A DNA stretch of 30,286 bases, from contig DATFDL010000285.1 in assembly GCA_035252155.1 (NCBI GenBank), positions 1-30,286 of the forward strand, read 5' to 3'. This document shows, in pieces, positions 15,166 through 25,300 of this stretch. Position 1 is the first letter of the stretch; each line of letters opens with the position of its first letter. The DNA is from JAICLL01 sp035252155 (GTDB lineage: Bacteria > Planctomycetota > Planctomycetia > Pirellulales > JAICIG01). Position numbers and translations under genes: made by a program. The notes below the pieces were generated by a model. That model ran no database searches. It was not told where the DNA came from and worked only from the letters and a program-made list of their open reading frames with translations.

Positions 15166-17370
15166 TTATTGCTCGCCGGGCGCGAGACGCTTGTAGGTGC
15201 CGTCGAGCCAGCGGGCGATGTCGCTCTTGTACCAACGCGAAAACCAACTTTCTTTGGGGCCGCCGGGCAGGTTCGTCCAGGCTTCGTCGGCGCCCAGATC
15301 GGTCACAAAATGATACGACGGCGCGAATGTCGTTTCGCGCTTGGCCGCCCGCAACAAATGCCCTTGAAAGGGTGTGGCGTGACAGCCGCGCATCGGCATT
15401 TCGTTGGTTTGAATGCCCAGCGCCCGTCCGACGAACTGCCCCTCGAAAAAACGATTCGTGAACTTAAAGGCGTTGGTCTTCGACCACGGTTGATCTTGCT
15501 CGGCCAGCAGCTTCTCAGCGGCGGCACGAATGAGTTGCCCCTTGTCGCGCCCCGCCCACCAGAGCGAATGGTCCTTCTTCAACAGCCGGTCGATGCAGGT
15601 CACTACCATCATCGAGAAGCCGGCCCGCGAACAGAGATAAAGAATCCGCCGCCAGCCGATGCCGCCGTGCATCCGCGGGTCTTCGCCGAAGATCTCCAAC
15701 AGCACGTTGCGATAAAAACGCGTGAACAAGGTCGCTTCAAGACTTTCCGGCCCATAGCCGCAGTCCCAAGCGGCCAGCCGTTGTCGCACGGGGCCATCGG
15801 GCAAATAGGGCAAGAGCACCGCCAGCAAGTCGCGGGCCTCGACGCTGATCACGTCGTATTGCAAGGCTTGCATATCGGCCACCGTCGCCGCCGGCAACTC
15901 GGCCAACCGTTCGTCGATCCGCCGCCGGCGATAGTCGGGCACAACCTGCGTCACAAGCTGCGGCCCGTCCGGCCGATTGATGTTTTCGTTCGCGCTGGCC
16001 AAAAACCCCGCGGGCGGATCGTAGATTCGCGGCAATTCGCAGGTCGGCACCCAGCCGCGCCAGTGGTTGGCGGGGTCCCAGGCGGGAATCGGCAGAATGC
16101 CGCTATAGCCCGCCGCCCGCTGCGGAAAGCAACCGTTGGCCTGCAGGCCGATGTGCCCGTCGGCATCGGCAAAGACCCAGCAGAGCGTCGGCTGCGGGCA
16201 CTCACGCACCAGGTCCATCGCTTGCTGGGTCGCGCGGCAGTCGATCAGGTCGAGCCAGGTGGCGATCGAGGCGCCGGCGCCGGCCGCCTCGCCGGTCCAG
16301 GCCACCGAAAGATTATAGCCCGGGCCAACCTGGATGGGATCGCCTTCGAGCGTGCCCACCGGGTTGGAGTAGACGCGCAGCACGTCGGGTTCGTCGCCCT
16401 TGCGGCCGATCAACTCCTCGCGCACGTCGAAATCGAGCCATTCGTCGCCGCGGCGGTATTGCCAGCCTCGTTCGCCCCGCCGGCAATCTTCGATGAAGTA
16501 GTCCGACGTGTCGCCCTTGAGATACGTGACGCCCCAGGCGAGGTGCTGAGTGCGAGCGACGGCGAACAACGGGCAGCCCGGCAACGAGGCACCCAGGCAG
16601 TAATTCTCGTCCCATTCGAGCACGGCCTCGTACCAGATGGAAGGAAGCCGATTGACTTCCAAATGCGGATCGGAGGCGAGCAGCGCTTGGCCCGAGGCGC
16701 TGCGGCCGGGCGCGACCGCCCAGGCGTTGCTGCCGGCCAACCGCGGCAAGTCGGCGATCAGCTCCAGCGCCTCGTCCGAAAGACGGCTGGTGATTTTGAT
16801 CTGGTTGAGCAGGTCGAAGTCGGCGTTGTCGAGCAGCGGCTCGAACAATTCGCGCAGCTTGTCGCGATCGACGCCGGCCTGAATAAGCTCCAACAGCAGA
16901 CGCTCGTTCTGCTGCTGGCTGACGGCCAGCCCGCCGAAATTGAGCAGGTTGCCGATCAGCATCACGGCCTGCTGGTTCCACGGACGGGGATGAAACCCGG
17001 TCGCCCACATGGGCAGCGAGCGGCCCGACCGCTTCATGCCGTCGTTCACGCCTTCGCAGTAGGCCGTGAGGTAGCCGAAGGTGCGATCGTCGAGCCCGGC
17101 CACCTCGCGCTCCAGGCCGCGGTACAGGCCGACCCGGCGAAAGAAACGGTCAGTCTCGAGTAGCTCGGGCTTGTCGGCGATCAACTCGGCCGAGCGACCA
17201 CGGGCCACGGCGCGTGAGAAGAGCATCTGGGTGGGGCGGTCGAGCGCGTGCATGTAGCCCAGGCCATAGAGCACGCTGGGCCAGTTGCCGGCGGCGATGT
17301 GCGGTACGCCGCTCTCGTCGCGCGCGGCGGAAAACTTGCGCCGCGGGTCCTTGATCCGCAGTGGCTTCAT
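15166..17370 (-). CDS. Penicillin acylase family Ntn hydrolase, no visible signal peptide
   Basis: A 734-residue protein matching the S45/penicillin amidase family of N-terminal nucleophile hydrolases, which cleave amide bonds after autocatalytic splitting of the precursor. The alpha-chain start shows SAARDESGVPHIAAGNW and LGYMHALDRPTQMLFSRAVARGRSAEL. The processing site is Gly213-Ser214 in RLAGSNAWAVAPGRS, making Ser214 the nucleophile, followed by LLASDPHLEVNRLPSIWYE. The conserved Asn region NENINRP is present near residue 465. Most members are exported. Here the N-terminus (MKPLRIKDPRRKFSA) is charged and has no hydrophobic segment, so a cytoplasmic form is inferred. The substrate (beta-lactam, acyl-homoserine lactone or other) is unknown. 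No clear Shine-Dalgarno precedes the ATG. Confidence 0.92.
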   Translation of the reverse strand: MKPLRIKDPRRKFSAARDESGVPHIAAGNWPSVLYGLGYMHALDRPTQMLFSRAVARGRSAELIADKPELLETDRFFRRVGLYRGLEREVAGLDDRTFGYLTAYCEGVNDGMKRSGRSLPMWATGFHPRPWNQQAVMLIGNLLNFGGLAVSQQQNERLLLELIQAGVDRDKLRELFEPLLDNADFDLLNQIKITSRLSDEALELIADLPRLAGSNAWAVAPGRSASGQALLASDPHLEVNRLPSIWYEAVLEWDENYCLGASLPGCPLFAVARTQHLAWGVTYLKGDTSDYFIEDCRRGERGWQYRRGDEWLDFDVREELIGRKGDEPDVLRVYSNPVGTLEGDPIQVGPGYNLSVAWTGEAAGAGASIATWLDLIDCRATQQAMDLVRECPQPTLCWVFADADGHIGLQANGCFPQRAAGYSGILPIPAWDPANHWRGWVPTCELPRIYDPPAGFLASANENINRPDGPQLVTQVVPDYRRRRIDERLAELPAATVADMQALQYDVISVEARDLLAVLLPYLPDGPVRQRLAAWDCGYGPESLEATLFTRFYRNVLLEIFGEDPRMHGGIGWRRILYLCSRAGFSMMVVTCIDRLLKKDHSLWWAGRDKGQLIRAAAEKLLAEQDQPWSKTNAFKFTNRFFEGQFVGRALGIQTNEMPMRGCHATPFQGHLLRAAKRETTFAPSYHFVTDLGADEAWTNLPGGPKESWFSRWYKSDIARWLDGTYKRLAPGEQ

Positions 17371-17466
17371 GCTGATGCGCGTGTGGCAGGTAGGATGCCT
17401 GTCTTGAAGTGTACCACAACACTCTGATCGTTTGGGATCCTCGAAAACGGCAATGGCATCAGTGCT

Positions 17467-17556
17467 CTGTAGGGAACGCCCTCAGTGGCGTTCCGTGAGG
17501 GGCGGCGCGACGTCGAATCGCAGTTCGCGGAACGCCAGGGAGGACGTTCCCTACAG
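17467..17556. repeat. Family A element, copy 4 (degenerate)
   Basis: A 90-base element of the family A type with several uncompensated mismatches between arms (CTCAGTGG against CCAGGGAGG), so it appears older. Orientation is as in copies 1 and 3. Flanks GAAAACGGCAATG and ACATTGCCGATTTT extend the inverted symmetry to roughly 140 bases. It lies in the 323-base gap 17371-17693, where no gene is seen. Confidence 0.85.
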
Positions 17557-17693
17557 ACGTTGACGGAAACATTGCCGATTTTGCTTGTTCAAAATCGATC
17601 AGAGTGCGAACGCGAAAAGACGTTTCTTTCGCGGAGCGAAAGACGGCATTGCGCAGCATTCGCGCCGCGGAAGGCGACAATGGACCGCCCGCT

Positions 17694-20600
17694 CTAAAAG
17701 CCGCCGAGCCCGCCGGCGCCGCCGCCGGCGCCGAAGCCGCCGCCACCGGCGCCGTTGCTGGTGCCGCTGGTGCCGTTGGCGTAGTCAAAGGTGTTCACTT
17801 GCGTCACACCCGAAAAGAACGGCAGCGACGTCACCCGCACATAACGACGATCGGCCGAAACCACCGCGGGCGCGACGATCATCGTGGCGCCTTTGGGCAA
17901 CGAGACGATGACCGGCTGATAGCCCAGCGCCCCACGTTGCACCCAGGGATTGAACGGGGCGATGCCCTGCGGCACTTCGCCCCTCACGCGGTTGCGGGCA
18001 TTAGCCAGGCTGCCGACGATGCGCGGATCGTGCAGGGCGTTCAGTTGCCGGGCCAACTGCAACTGCTGGCCTACCTTCACCTGCTCGGCGATGGCATTGG
18101 CCACTTGCTGCTCTTCAAGCGGCTCGGTGCGGCGGCCGCCCTTCAACTCGAAGACGATCACGGCTTCGTCGTCGCTGAGATCGACCTGCTTGCGTTCAAT
18201 TTTTTCCTTTTTCGACCAGTAGTGCCAAATGATTTCGACGGTGGCCTTTTTGGCGGTTAGCTTGCCCCAGACTCGCCGCACGAGGGCCCGATAAGTGCCG
18301 TCAAACGCCTTCGGACAAACGTAGATTTCTTGCGCGCCCTCGGCCGAACGGCTCTCGCGTTTCGATTTCGAGACCGCGTCGCCCAGCATCTGGCCGCCCG
18401 CCGTGGTGCGGGGATTCCGAAACGAGCAAATCGTGCCGGCTGGCTCTTCGACCAGCAGGTCGACGTCGGCCTCGCCGTTCCAGGTGACCATGATGACGAT
18501 GTCGCGGACCAGGGCCTCATCCAATTGCTTGCGATAGGCGGCGGCTTCTTTCGTGCGGTTCTCGGCGGCCAAGCGGTCGAGCGTGGCTTCGGCGGCGTTC
18601 CAGCCCGACTCCCAAATCGGCATCTGCTGCTTCGTCCAAACACGGCTGAGAATGCCGACCGTGGCCCATTGAATGCTCGGCAGGTCATCGAGATCTTGAG
18701 CCAGCCGCAGGCCGTTCACGTAAGGTTCGGGGGCGTCGGCAACGAGCTCGCTGACCTGGCGATACAACGACAATGCCCGTTTCTTCAATCCGATACCAGC
18801 CATGTATCGGGCCAAATACATCATCTCCGCCGGATTGCTGGTGAAATCGAGCGCCGACATCAATACCCGCTCGATCTCGTCGGGCGTGCGCCCATCAGCC
18901 TGCAACGCGATGCCCAGGGCTTCATACATCCAGGGCTGGCCCTGCTGATTACGAAGCGCGGCATACATGAGCGCGATGGCGTGATTGAATTTGCGGGCCT
19001 TCATCAGCCGATCGACCGCGTCGCGCACGGCCGCTTCCGACGGCGCTTTATCACCGTCGTGCGACGCGAAATAGTCGTTCCAGGCGACATCGGGATCGTC
19101 GCCGTCTTGAAAGTCGATCTGAACCACATCCGCGCCGAGCTTCTGCGGGCCGTCGATTGGTTGCTCGTCAGCGTCAGCCGTCGCCTCCAGCGGGTCTGGT
19201 TTCGACTTTTTGGCGGCGGCCTGACCTTTGGCCGATGTGCTTTTTGCCGACGACTGCGGGGCGGGCACCGGTCGCGACGCGGCGGCTTTCTTCTTTTTCG
19301 ACAAGCTCAAATCATCGCTGACGGGCAGAACACGCAGACGGTGCTTGGGCTCATTGTGGCCGATCGCCAGACCGGCTTCGTCATCCGTATCGTCGCGCAC
19401 GCACATCATGCCCATGCCCATGCCGCCACCCATCATTCCCATACCGCCACCCATCATACCCATGCCACCGCCCATCATGCCCATGCCGCCGCCCATCATT
19501 CCCATGCCACCCATCATTCCCATGCCGCCCATCATGCCCATGCCACCGCCCGGCACGTTCATCATGCCCATGCCTCGGCCACCACCGCCGCCCATGCCAC
19601 GGCCCATCATCGGCGGCCCAATCGGAATCACCAGGTCGGCGACGGGATATACCCGGGTGCTGAGCATGTTCTCAGCCTCGGTCTTGGTGGTGATCAGCAA
19701 CACTTCATCGCGGATGACGTAGGTCAGATCGGCCTCGCCGAGCACCAATCGCAATGCCGAGCGCAAACTGATGCCCTTGATGTTGCGGGTGATCGGCGTA
19801 TCGCTGCCCTGGCCTGCGTCTTCCAAGGCACGCTTGTCGAGCTGAATCTCGATGCCGTGTTTTTCCTTGAGATAGTCGATCACGTCTTGCAGCGGCTGAT
19901 CCGTGAAGTCCATGTCGGTCTTCTCGTCGAGCGCTTGCAAGATTTTCTCTTCGTTCGGACTGTTCTTCTTCAGATCGACCGCCTTGTACTTCTTACGGCG
20001 CTCGGTCAAAAGCTGCCAGACTTCGGGATCGGGATAGAGAATCGGCGGTTCGTCGGGCGTGGGAATATGCGACAACTCGACCTGATACATGCTGTCAATC
20101 ACGCCTTTATGGCGCATATCGCGGACGGCGTTCATATCGGCCGTATAGCCGGTCATGCGGGCCGTCAGCTCCGCGCCGCGCAAGCCAGGCCGGCCCGGTA
20201 GCATCTCTTCGCTGATGTCGGCCACCGCTTCGGCGTCGCGGTAGCGTTCTTCATCCATCAGGGCGTTGTAGCGGGCCATCAACTGGTCGACTTTCTCCTC
20301 TTGCAAGTACAGTTCGCGCACCATCCGCTCGCGGGCTTCGCCTTCGGCCGCAATCTGGTTCTCACGAAGCGCTTTTTCTTCTTGGACGATCACTTGCCGG
20401 CTGGTGGCCTGCAGGGCTGCTTCGACCTGGTTGGCCAGTTGATCGCGCACGTCCGGCGAAAGCTTTGTGTCTCGCTGAATCTTGTCAAGCAGCAGCTTCA
20501 AGTCCTCGGTGCTTTGCACCGGGTTGACGGCCATGTTGGCTCGCGCTTGTTTCAACTCGTTTTGCACCTCCTTGCGAATAAAGCCCTGGTGCAGTTGCTC

Positions 20601-22010
20601 TTCGCGCTCGACCTCGTTGAGTAGCTCGCCGTCGGCCGCTTCATTGGGATCGGCGGCGAGCGGATCACCGGCTGGGGCCGGACGATCGCTCCTCCGCAGC
20701 CGCAATCCATCGCCTTCGGCGAGCCGCGGCCGAGCGGGGGCCTGAGCCAGTTCGGCACGCACTCCGTTTGGCTTTGCACCGTCGCGTTGGGCACGCGCGG
20801 CCGCGGTGCGCAGCAGTTTGGCGCCTGGGTTGGCCGGATCGAACTCGACCGCTTGCTTGGCCAGCTTCTGCGCTTCATCGACTTGCCCGGTGGCCAGGGC
20901 TTGTTCGCCCAAGCGGGCCAACTGTTGCGATTGCGAATTGACGATCCGCCGCAGGGCGCTCAGGCCCTCGCTGCCCACCGCGGGCAACGCCACGCCGTCG
21001 CTGAGCGAGGCCGCTTCGACCACCTTGGCCAGATAGGCGTTGGTGTTTGCCGGTGGATCGACCGCTACCTGCCAGTGCAGGGCGACCGGCTTGCCCGACA
21101 CTTCGGCGTCGATCTTCACGTCCAGCGCCGCGCCGTTTTTCACCGCGTTATCGTCGAGCGTGCCGATCAGCACGCTGTCGCGGTCGAACCGCAACGGCGG
21201 CACTTGGCGCGGATAAACGTTCGTGAGGGCACCGGGCAATTGAGCGTCGGTCGGCCAAATGACGGGCGAACGGGCCGCTTCGGCCAGCTCGCCGCCCACC
21301 GTCCGTTCGTTGAGCGAAGCATCGTCCCAGGTGACCATGCCGCCGGTGTGATTGGCCAACGCACCCAGCAAAACTGAATCGACGCGTGGGCCGATGGCAT
21401 AGCTCGTCACCGAGATGCGGCCCGCCACCAGCCGATCGACCACTTGGCGCAGATCGGCGGCGGCCAGCAAGTCGGCGATGCTCATGCCGTCGCCGATGTA
21501 AACAATCGAATGTTGCCGCGCATCGCCGGCCGCGGCGCACGCGTCGGCGGCCGCTTCCAACGCCTGGTGCATATCAGTTGAGCCCAGCGGCACGCGCCGT
21601 TCGAGATCGGCCAGGGCCTGTTGCATTGGCGCGCTGTTGGCCGCTACGGGCGAAGGCGTAAGTTTCGCGGCGTTGACATCGACCGCCAACAGCACCACGC
21701 GGTCGTCGGTGTCGAGCGACGCGAGCATCGAGCGCAGCGCGCCCAGCGCCTTGCTGCGATATTGTCCAGCCTGGCTGGCCGACGTATCGAATAGCACCAC
21801 CAAGTCGTGCGGCGCGCGCACGGGCCGCGCGATCCGCGGCGAAAGCTTCAGGGCGAAGTATCCTTCGCCGTCGGGTTTGACGAAGGTCTCCAACTCGGCC
21901 GCGGGTTCTTGCCGGTTTGCTCCACCGGCTGCGAACGCCGGAGCACCGGCGCCGAGAACAACAAGAGCGAGAGAACACCAGATCGGGCGGGACACCAAGC
22001 GGATCGACAT
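17694..22010 (-). CDS. Giant exported vWA / STN / Gly-Met-repeat / DUF2135-like protein
   Basis: A 1438-residue protein. Residues 1-27 form a signal peptide ending APAFA. A von Willebrand A domain at about 65-230 has an intact metal-ion site (DTSAS at 75-79, GSTDMHQAL, IGDG). Charged coiled-coil-like helices follow at about 460-600. A secretin/TonB short N-terminal (STN-like) domain lies at about 690-790 (EKTDMDFTDQPLQDVIDYLKEK...TYVIRDEVLLITT). A Gly-Met repeat lies at about 798-870, then a Lys/Ala linker, TPR-like helices, and a DUF2135-like beta domain at about 1165-1265 (VTWNGEADVDLLVEEPAG). The tail is glycine-rich. The ATG at 22010 has GAGGAG 9 bases upstream, deciding the start over one at 22064. 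It probably acts at or outside the inner membrane. The role is unknown, and the combination looks lineage-specific. Confidence 0.82.
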   Translation of the reverse strand: MSIRLVSRPIWCSLALVVLGAGAPAFAAGGANRQEPAAELETFVKPDGEGYFALKLSPRIARPVRAPHDLVVLFDTSASQAGQYRSKALGALRSMLASLDTDDRVVLLAVDVNAAKLTPSPVAANSAPMQQALADLERRVPLGSTDMHQALEAAADACAAAGDARQHSIVYIGDGMSIADLLAAADLRQVVDRLVAGRISVTSYAIGPRVDSVLLGALANHTGGMVTWDDASLNERTVGGELAEAARSPVIWPTDAQLPGALTNVYPRQVPPLRFDRDSVLIGTLDDNAVKNGAALDVKIDAEVSGKPVALHWQVAVDPPANTNAYLAKVVEAASLSDGVALPAVGSEGLSALRRIVNSQSQQLARLGEQALATGQVDEAQKLAKQAVEFDPANPGAKLLRTAAARAQRDGAKPNGVRAELAQAPARPRLAEGDGLRLRRSDRPAPAGDPLAADPNEAADGELLNEVEREEQLHQGFIRKEVQNELKQARANMAVNPVQSTEDLKLLLDKIQRDTKLSPDVRDQLANQVEAALQATSRQVIVQEEKALRENQIAAEGEARERMVRELYLQEEKVDQLMARYNALMDEERYRDAEAVADISEEMLPGRPGLRGAELTARMTGYTADMNAVRDMRHKGVIDSMYQVELSHIPTPDEPPILYPDPEVWQLLTERRKKYKAVDLKKNSPNEEKILQALDEKTDMDFTDQPLQDVIDYLKEKHGIEIQLDKRALEDAGQGSDTPITRNIKGISLRSALRLVLGEADLTYVIRDEVLLITTKTEAENMLSTRVYPVADLVIPIGPPMMGRGMGGGGGRGMGMMNVPGGGMGMMGGMGMMGGMGMMGGGMGMMGGGMGMMGGGMGMMGGGMGMGMMCVRDDTDDEAGLAIGHNEPKHRLRVLPVSDDLSLSKKKKAAASRPVPAPQSSAKSTSAKGQAAAKKSKPDPLEATADADEQPIDGPQKLGADVVQIDFQDGDDPDVAWNDYFASHDGDKAPSEAAVRDAVDRLMKARKFNHAIALMYAALRNQQGQPWMYEALGIALQADGRTPDEIERVLMSALDFTSNPAEMMYLARYMAGIGLKKRALSLYRQVSELVADAPEPYVNGLRLAQDLDDLPSIQWATVGILSRVWTKQQMPIWESGWNAAEATLDRLAAENRTKEAAAYRKQLDEALVRDIVIMVTWNGEADVDLLVEEPAGTICSFRNPRTTAGGQMLGDAVSKSKRESRSAEGAQEIYVCPKAFDGTYRALVRRVWGKLTAKKATVEIIWHYWSKKEKIERKQVDLSDDEAVIVFELKGGRRTEPLEEQQVANAIAEQVKVGQQLQLARQLNALHDPRIVGSLANARNRVRGEVPQGIAPFNPWVQRGALGYQPVIVSLPKGATMIVAPAVVSADRRYVRVTSLPFFSGVTQVNTFDYANGTSGTSNGAGGGGFGAGGGAGGLGGF
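19404..19610 (-). repeat. In-frame tandem repeat encoding Gly-Met-rich stretch
   Basis: Within the giant vWA gene, units of about 18-24 bases encode repeats of GMGMMGG and GGMGMM. The plus strand reads as CCCATGCC and CCCATCAT units. Unit number probably varies between strains by slippage. Confidence 0.85.
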
Positions 22011-22108
22011 GTCTGAAGACTCCTCTGACGACGTGCGTCGGCGCAAACAGCCAAACTGTTCCACGAATCCTGGCGGCGCGGCTACTCTGTCCCTATAGAC
22101 TGACGGCC

Positions 22109-22114
22109 AGTATA
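22109..22114 (-). promoter_or_regulatory. Candidate -10 element (TATACT) for the giant vWA gene
   Basis: TATACT on the minus strand lies about 100 bases before the ATG at 22010 and just after the terminator of the upstream operon. No good -35 was found, so support is weak. Confidence 0.25.
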
Positions 22115-22146
22115 CGATAGTCTATTCGCCCAAACGCAGTTATGCC

Positions 22147-22183
22147 AATAAAAAGCGCCCGGCCGGCGAAAGATTTTCGGCCG
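22147..22183 (-). terminator. Rho-independent terminator of the MoxR-vWA-beta-propeller operon
   Basis: On the minus strand, a GC-rich hairpin (CGGCCGAAA... pairing with ...TTTCGCCGGCCG) is followed by GGCGCTTTTTATT. It lies about 130 bases after the last stop codon of the operon at 22314 and before the giant vWA gene. It therefore separates the two transcription units. Confidence 0.65.
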
Positions 22184-22313
22184 CCCGCCGTGCCCACACA
22201 TTGCGAACGTTTCGCCTCCTTCAAAAACCCGCGGAATTTCGCTGCCACCCCCTCTGTTTAGGGGTTGAGCGGCCATTGCCCGGATGAGTTTTTTCGAACC
22301 GATCGGCCACTGC

Positions 22314-25300
22314 TTATTCGATTCGAAATCGCGTTACCTCGCCGCTGGCGGTCAAGACGCCGAATTCGCCGGCGTCGTCGCCCGGAAGCAAGGCGACGGG
22401 CATATTGAGCCGGCAGTCGAAGCGGCATCGCTCCACCACGTTTTGATCGCTCCGCGCGAAGACGTGGATGTCTCGACCGTGGAGCGCGACAAGCAACCCG
22501 TCGCGCGTCCAGGTCAGCTCGGGTTCGGGCAGGCCGCCGGCCAGAGTGACGAGCGTCGGCGCCTCCCCATCGAACCAGACCCCATCGAACCAGACCGCGG
22601 CCGCGCCGTAGTCTTCAAAACCGATTGCCAGACACAGCGGCAACGGCGCGCGAGTCGCCGTCAGTCGCCGCGCGCGGCCCGGCAGGTCGAGCGTCGTCAG
22701 TCGATGACCTTGAACGATCGCCAACGATTTGCCCCAAGCGATCGCCACCTGGGCGCCGCGAGCCGCGATCAGAGCGGGCGTTTCGCGCGGGTCATCGCCG
22801 TCATACGATTGCGGATGAAATCCCAGCTCGGCCAGCGACAACTGCCGCGTACTGAGGGCGACGCTGCCGCCTTGCACGGCGTTGAGCACCAGCCGATCGT
22901 CGATCGACCACCAGATGCCGGTATCGCTACAGGCCACTGCCAACACATTGCCGTCGAGCCAGCCGGGAGTGCCGATGCGGGCGGGCAGTTGATCGCCGTC
23001 AAGGGCTGGAAACGTTTGCCATTCCAAAGCTTGGCTTTGCCCCAGCACGGTCACGAGATTCGCTTCGCGAGCGTCGGGCGACGACGCGATGGTCAGTCGT
23101 CCCAGTTCCGACAACGGCAGCCGCCAATGGAGAAACTGGGCCTGCCCGTCCCAGCGGACCCGCGCGGCGACGACGCCGGCTGGCCCATGCCCCGCGGCCA
23201 AAAAGCCGCCTTCAGTCGCCGTTGCCGTTTGCCACCATTCGGCGCCGGGCAACCGAAAGCTTTGCAGCGGAACGACCCGCCGGCGACCGCGCGCAGAAGC
23301 CCGCGGGCGACGCTGGCGATCGAGATAGCGTTGGGCGTCGCGTCGCAAAAGGGTGTCTTGGGGCACGAGCGACCGCACGGCACTCACCAAGTGGGACGCC
23401 TCGTCGGGTTCGCAGAACGGCAACCGATTGCCGGCAAGCACCCGTGCGGCGTCGGCGGACTCGGCCCGCACGGCGCGGTCGGGATATCGGGTGGCCAGAT
23501 TGGGCAAAGTCGACATCACCAAATTCAACGGACGCCCGAGGGATGTTTCGGTTTTCAAACGTGCGATCCAACGAGAAGCCTCGCCGTGTCGGCCGGTCCG
23601 CCCGAAAAGCCCGAACAGCGATTCCAGGCAAATGCCGGCCTGCGCCGAGTCCGGCCAGCCGGCGGCAAGCGTACTTTCGGCTTCGTCGACCGTGTGCAGT
23701 TTTTCTTCGAACAGGCGCGCCGCTCGTTGGTAGTCGCCGGCGGAGCGGAATTTTTCCGCGGCTTGTCGATAGAGCGCCGTCGCCTCCGCCGGGCGCTCGA
23801 GGCGAGTCAGTAGCTCGGCGGCCGTTTCCAATTCGCCGCGTTCGACGTAGATTCTGACCGCCTCGTCAAAATCGCCGCCGCGCTCAAAACAGCGGGCGGC
23901 CGAGAGCGGCTTGCCAAGCTTGTCGCGATAGAGCAGCGCGGCCTCGTGAAAATAACCGCCTTGCTCTAAGGCCAAGGCGGCTGACGACAAGTCGCCCAGC
24001 AACTCGGCCAGGATATACGCGGCGCGGCGGTGACGGCCCAGCTCCAGTTCGCGCGTGGCAAGCTCGCGATAGCGGCGCTGCAAACGAAATTGCTGCTCGT
24101 AATCGGCCTGCCAGATATCGGCCGGGCGTCCGCCGCCGAGCCGGGAAAGTTGGAAATCAGTTTCGCGCGGCGCCAACTGCCCGCTGTGAGGCGCGACGCC
24201 ACGATGACCGCCGCCGCTGAACGGCAAGGCAAACCGCAGGCCCTGATCGGGGTCGACGTCGAGCAAATGCAACAGCCGGGCAATTTCTCTGCGCTGACGA
24301 GCGGCCAACGAATTGGTAAGGCCGCCGACGCGCCTAACTGCCCGGTCAGCAATTCTCTTGAAGGTAGCGCCGGCGGATTTCATCGCGGCCCCGGCCGCAG
24401 TCACCCCATGAGCGGCGTTTCGCGCCATGCCCACGCCAACCGCGAGAAGCACGGCTATTGCCAATGCAGCTAGAACTGGCAGCCAATCGAAAGCGATCGG
24501 CCCTGGCAGATTCGCCGGCGGCGTCGCGGGCGGTGGGGAGGTTGCGGGCGGTGGGGAAGGTGCCGTCGCCGTCGGCCGGGGCAGCGAAGAGGCCAGCTCG
24601 GTCGGTGTCGAGATCTGCGAGACGGCATAAATTGCCACAGCCAGCAGCGCCGCGACCAACATCGCCGCAGCGATTGCAGCGTAGATTGACTTTCGACCTT
24701 TGCGTTGTCTGGCGTCGTCTTGGATGGTCGCGCCAGGAGCAACCCAGCGATCGGTCAAAGCCTTGATCGCGCGGAGTGGCTGCAAGACACGGCCGGCGAA
24801 TTCATCGGGCGTGGGAGGCAGCTTGTCGGCAGGCTGTGTGCCAAGGTCGTCGCGCCAATCGGCGAGCGATTCTTGCAAGGTTGTCATTATCGCCGGCCGG
24901 ACCGACAGCAAGCGCGGCGCGGCGGCCGAACCGGCGCGTGCGCGGCCCCAGTCGGCCTGCCGTTCGACGGGCTTTTGCAATAGGTCGGCCGCCGTGAGCG
25001 CGTCGGCAGCCTCGAAGCTCGCGAGCCCTGCCGCCGGATGCCAGACACAGAAATCACCGACGAGTTGCTGCTCGATTTCGCGCGGCTCGGCCGCGGGCCA
25101 TAGCCGAGCGTCGGCCGGCAGATAAAGTCGTTCACCGAATTTGCGGAATGGGTAAGCGCCTGACGGGGTCTTGACACCGTCACCCTGCCCTTTTGAAACA
25201 ACGAGCACGCCGCACGGGCGCAGATCGCCGCGCGAGCGCGCAATGGGATACAGTCGCGCGCCGCCGAGCGCATCGCCCCACGACGCCAATTCGTCGAGCC

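Noticed and set aside
15169..17163. Long plus-strand open frame (664 codons) opposite the penicillin acylase gene
   Set aside because: It is a shadow of the high-GC minus-strand gene; its product is low in known motifs and the minus-strand product has clear family signatures.
19404..19610. Regularly spaced short repeats that could be taken for a CRISPR array
   Set aside because: The units are in-frame codon repeats for Gly and Met, with no unique spacers, inside a long gene.
18330..20201. Plus-strand open frame with a histidine/alanine-rich stretch, resembling a metal-binding protein
   Set aside because: The His repeats are the antisense of the Gly-Met repeat in the giant vWA protein, so the frame is an artefact.
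22284..23813. Plus-strand open frame of 509 codons over the bpX6-like gene
   Set aside because: Antisense shadow in GC-rich DNA; the minus-strand frame has the helical repeats, propeller and operon overlaps.
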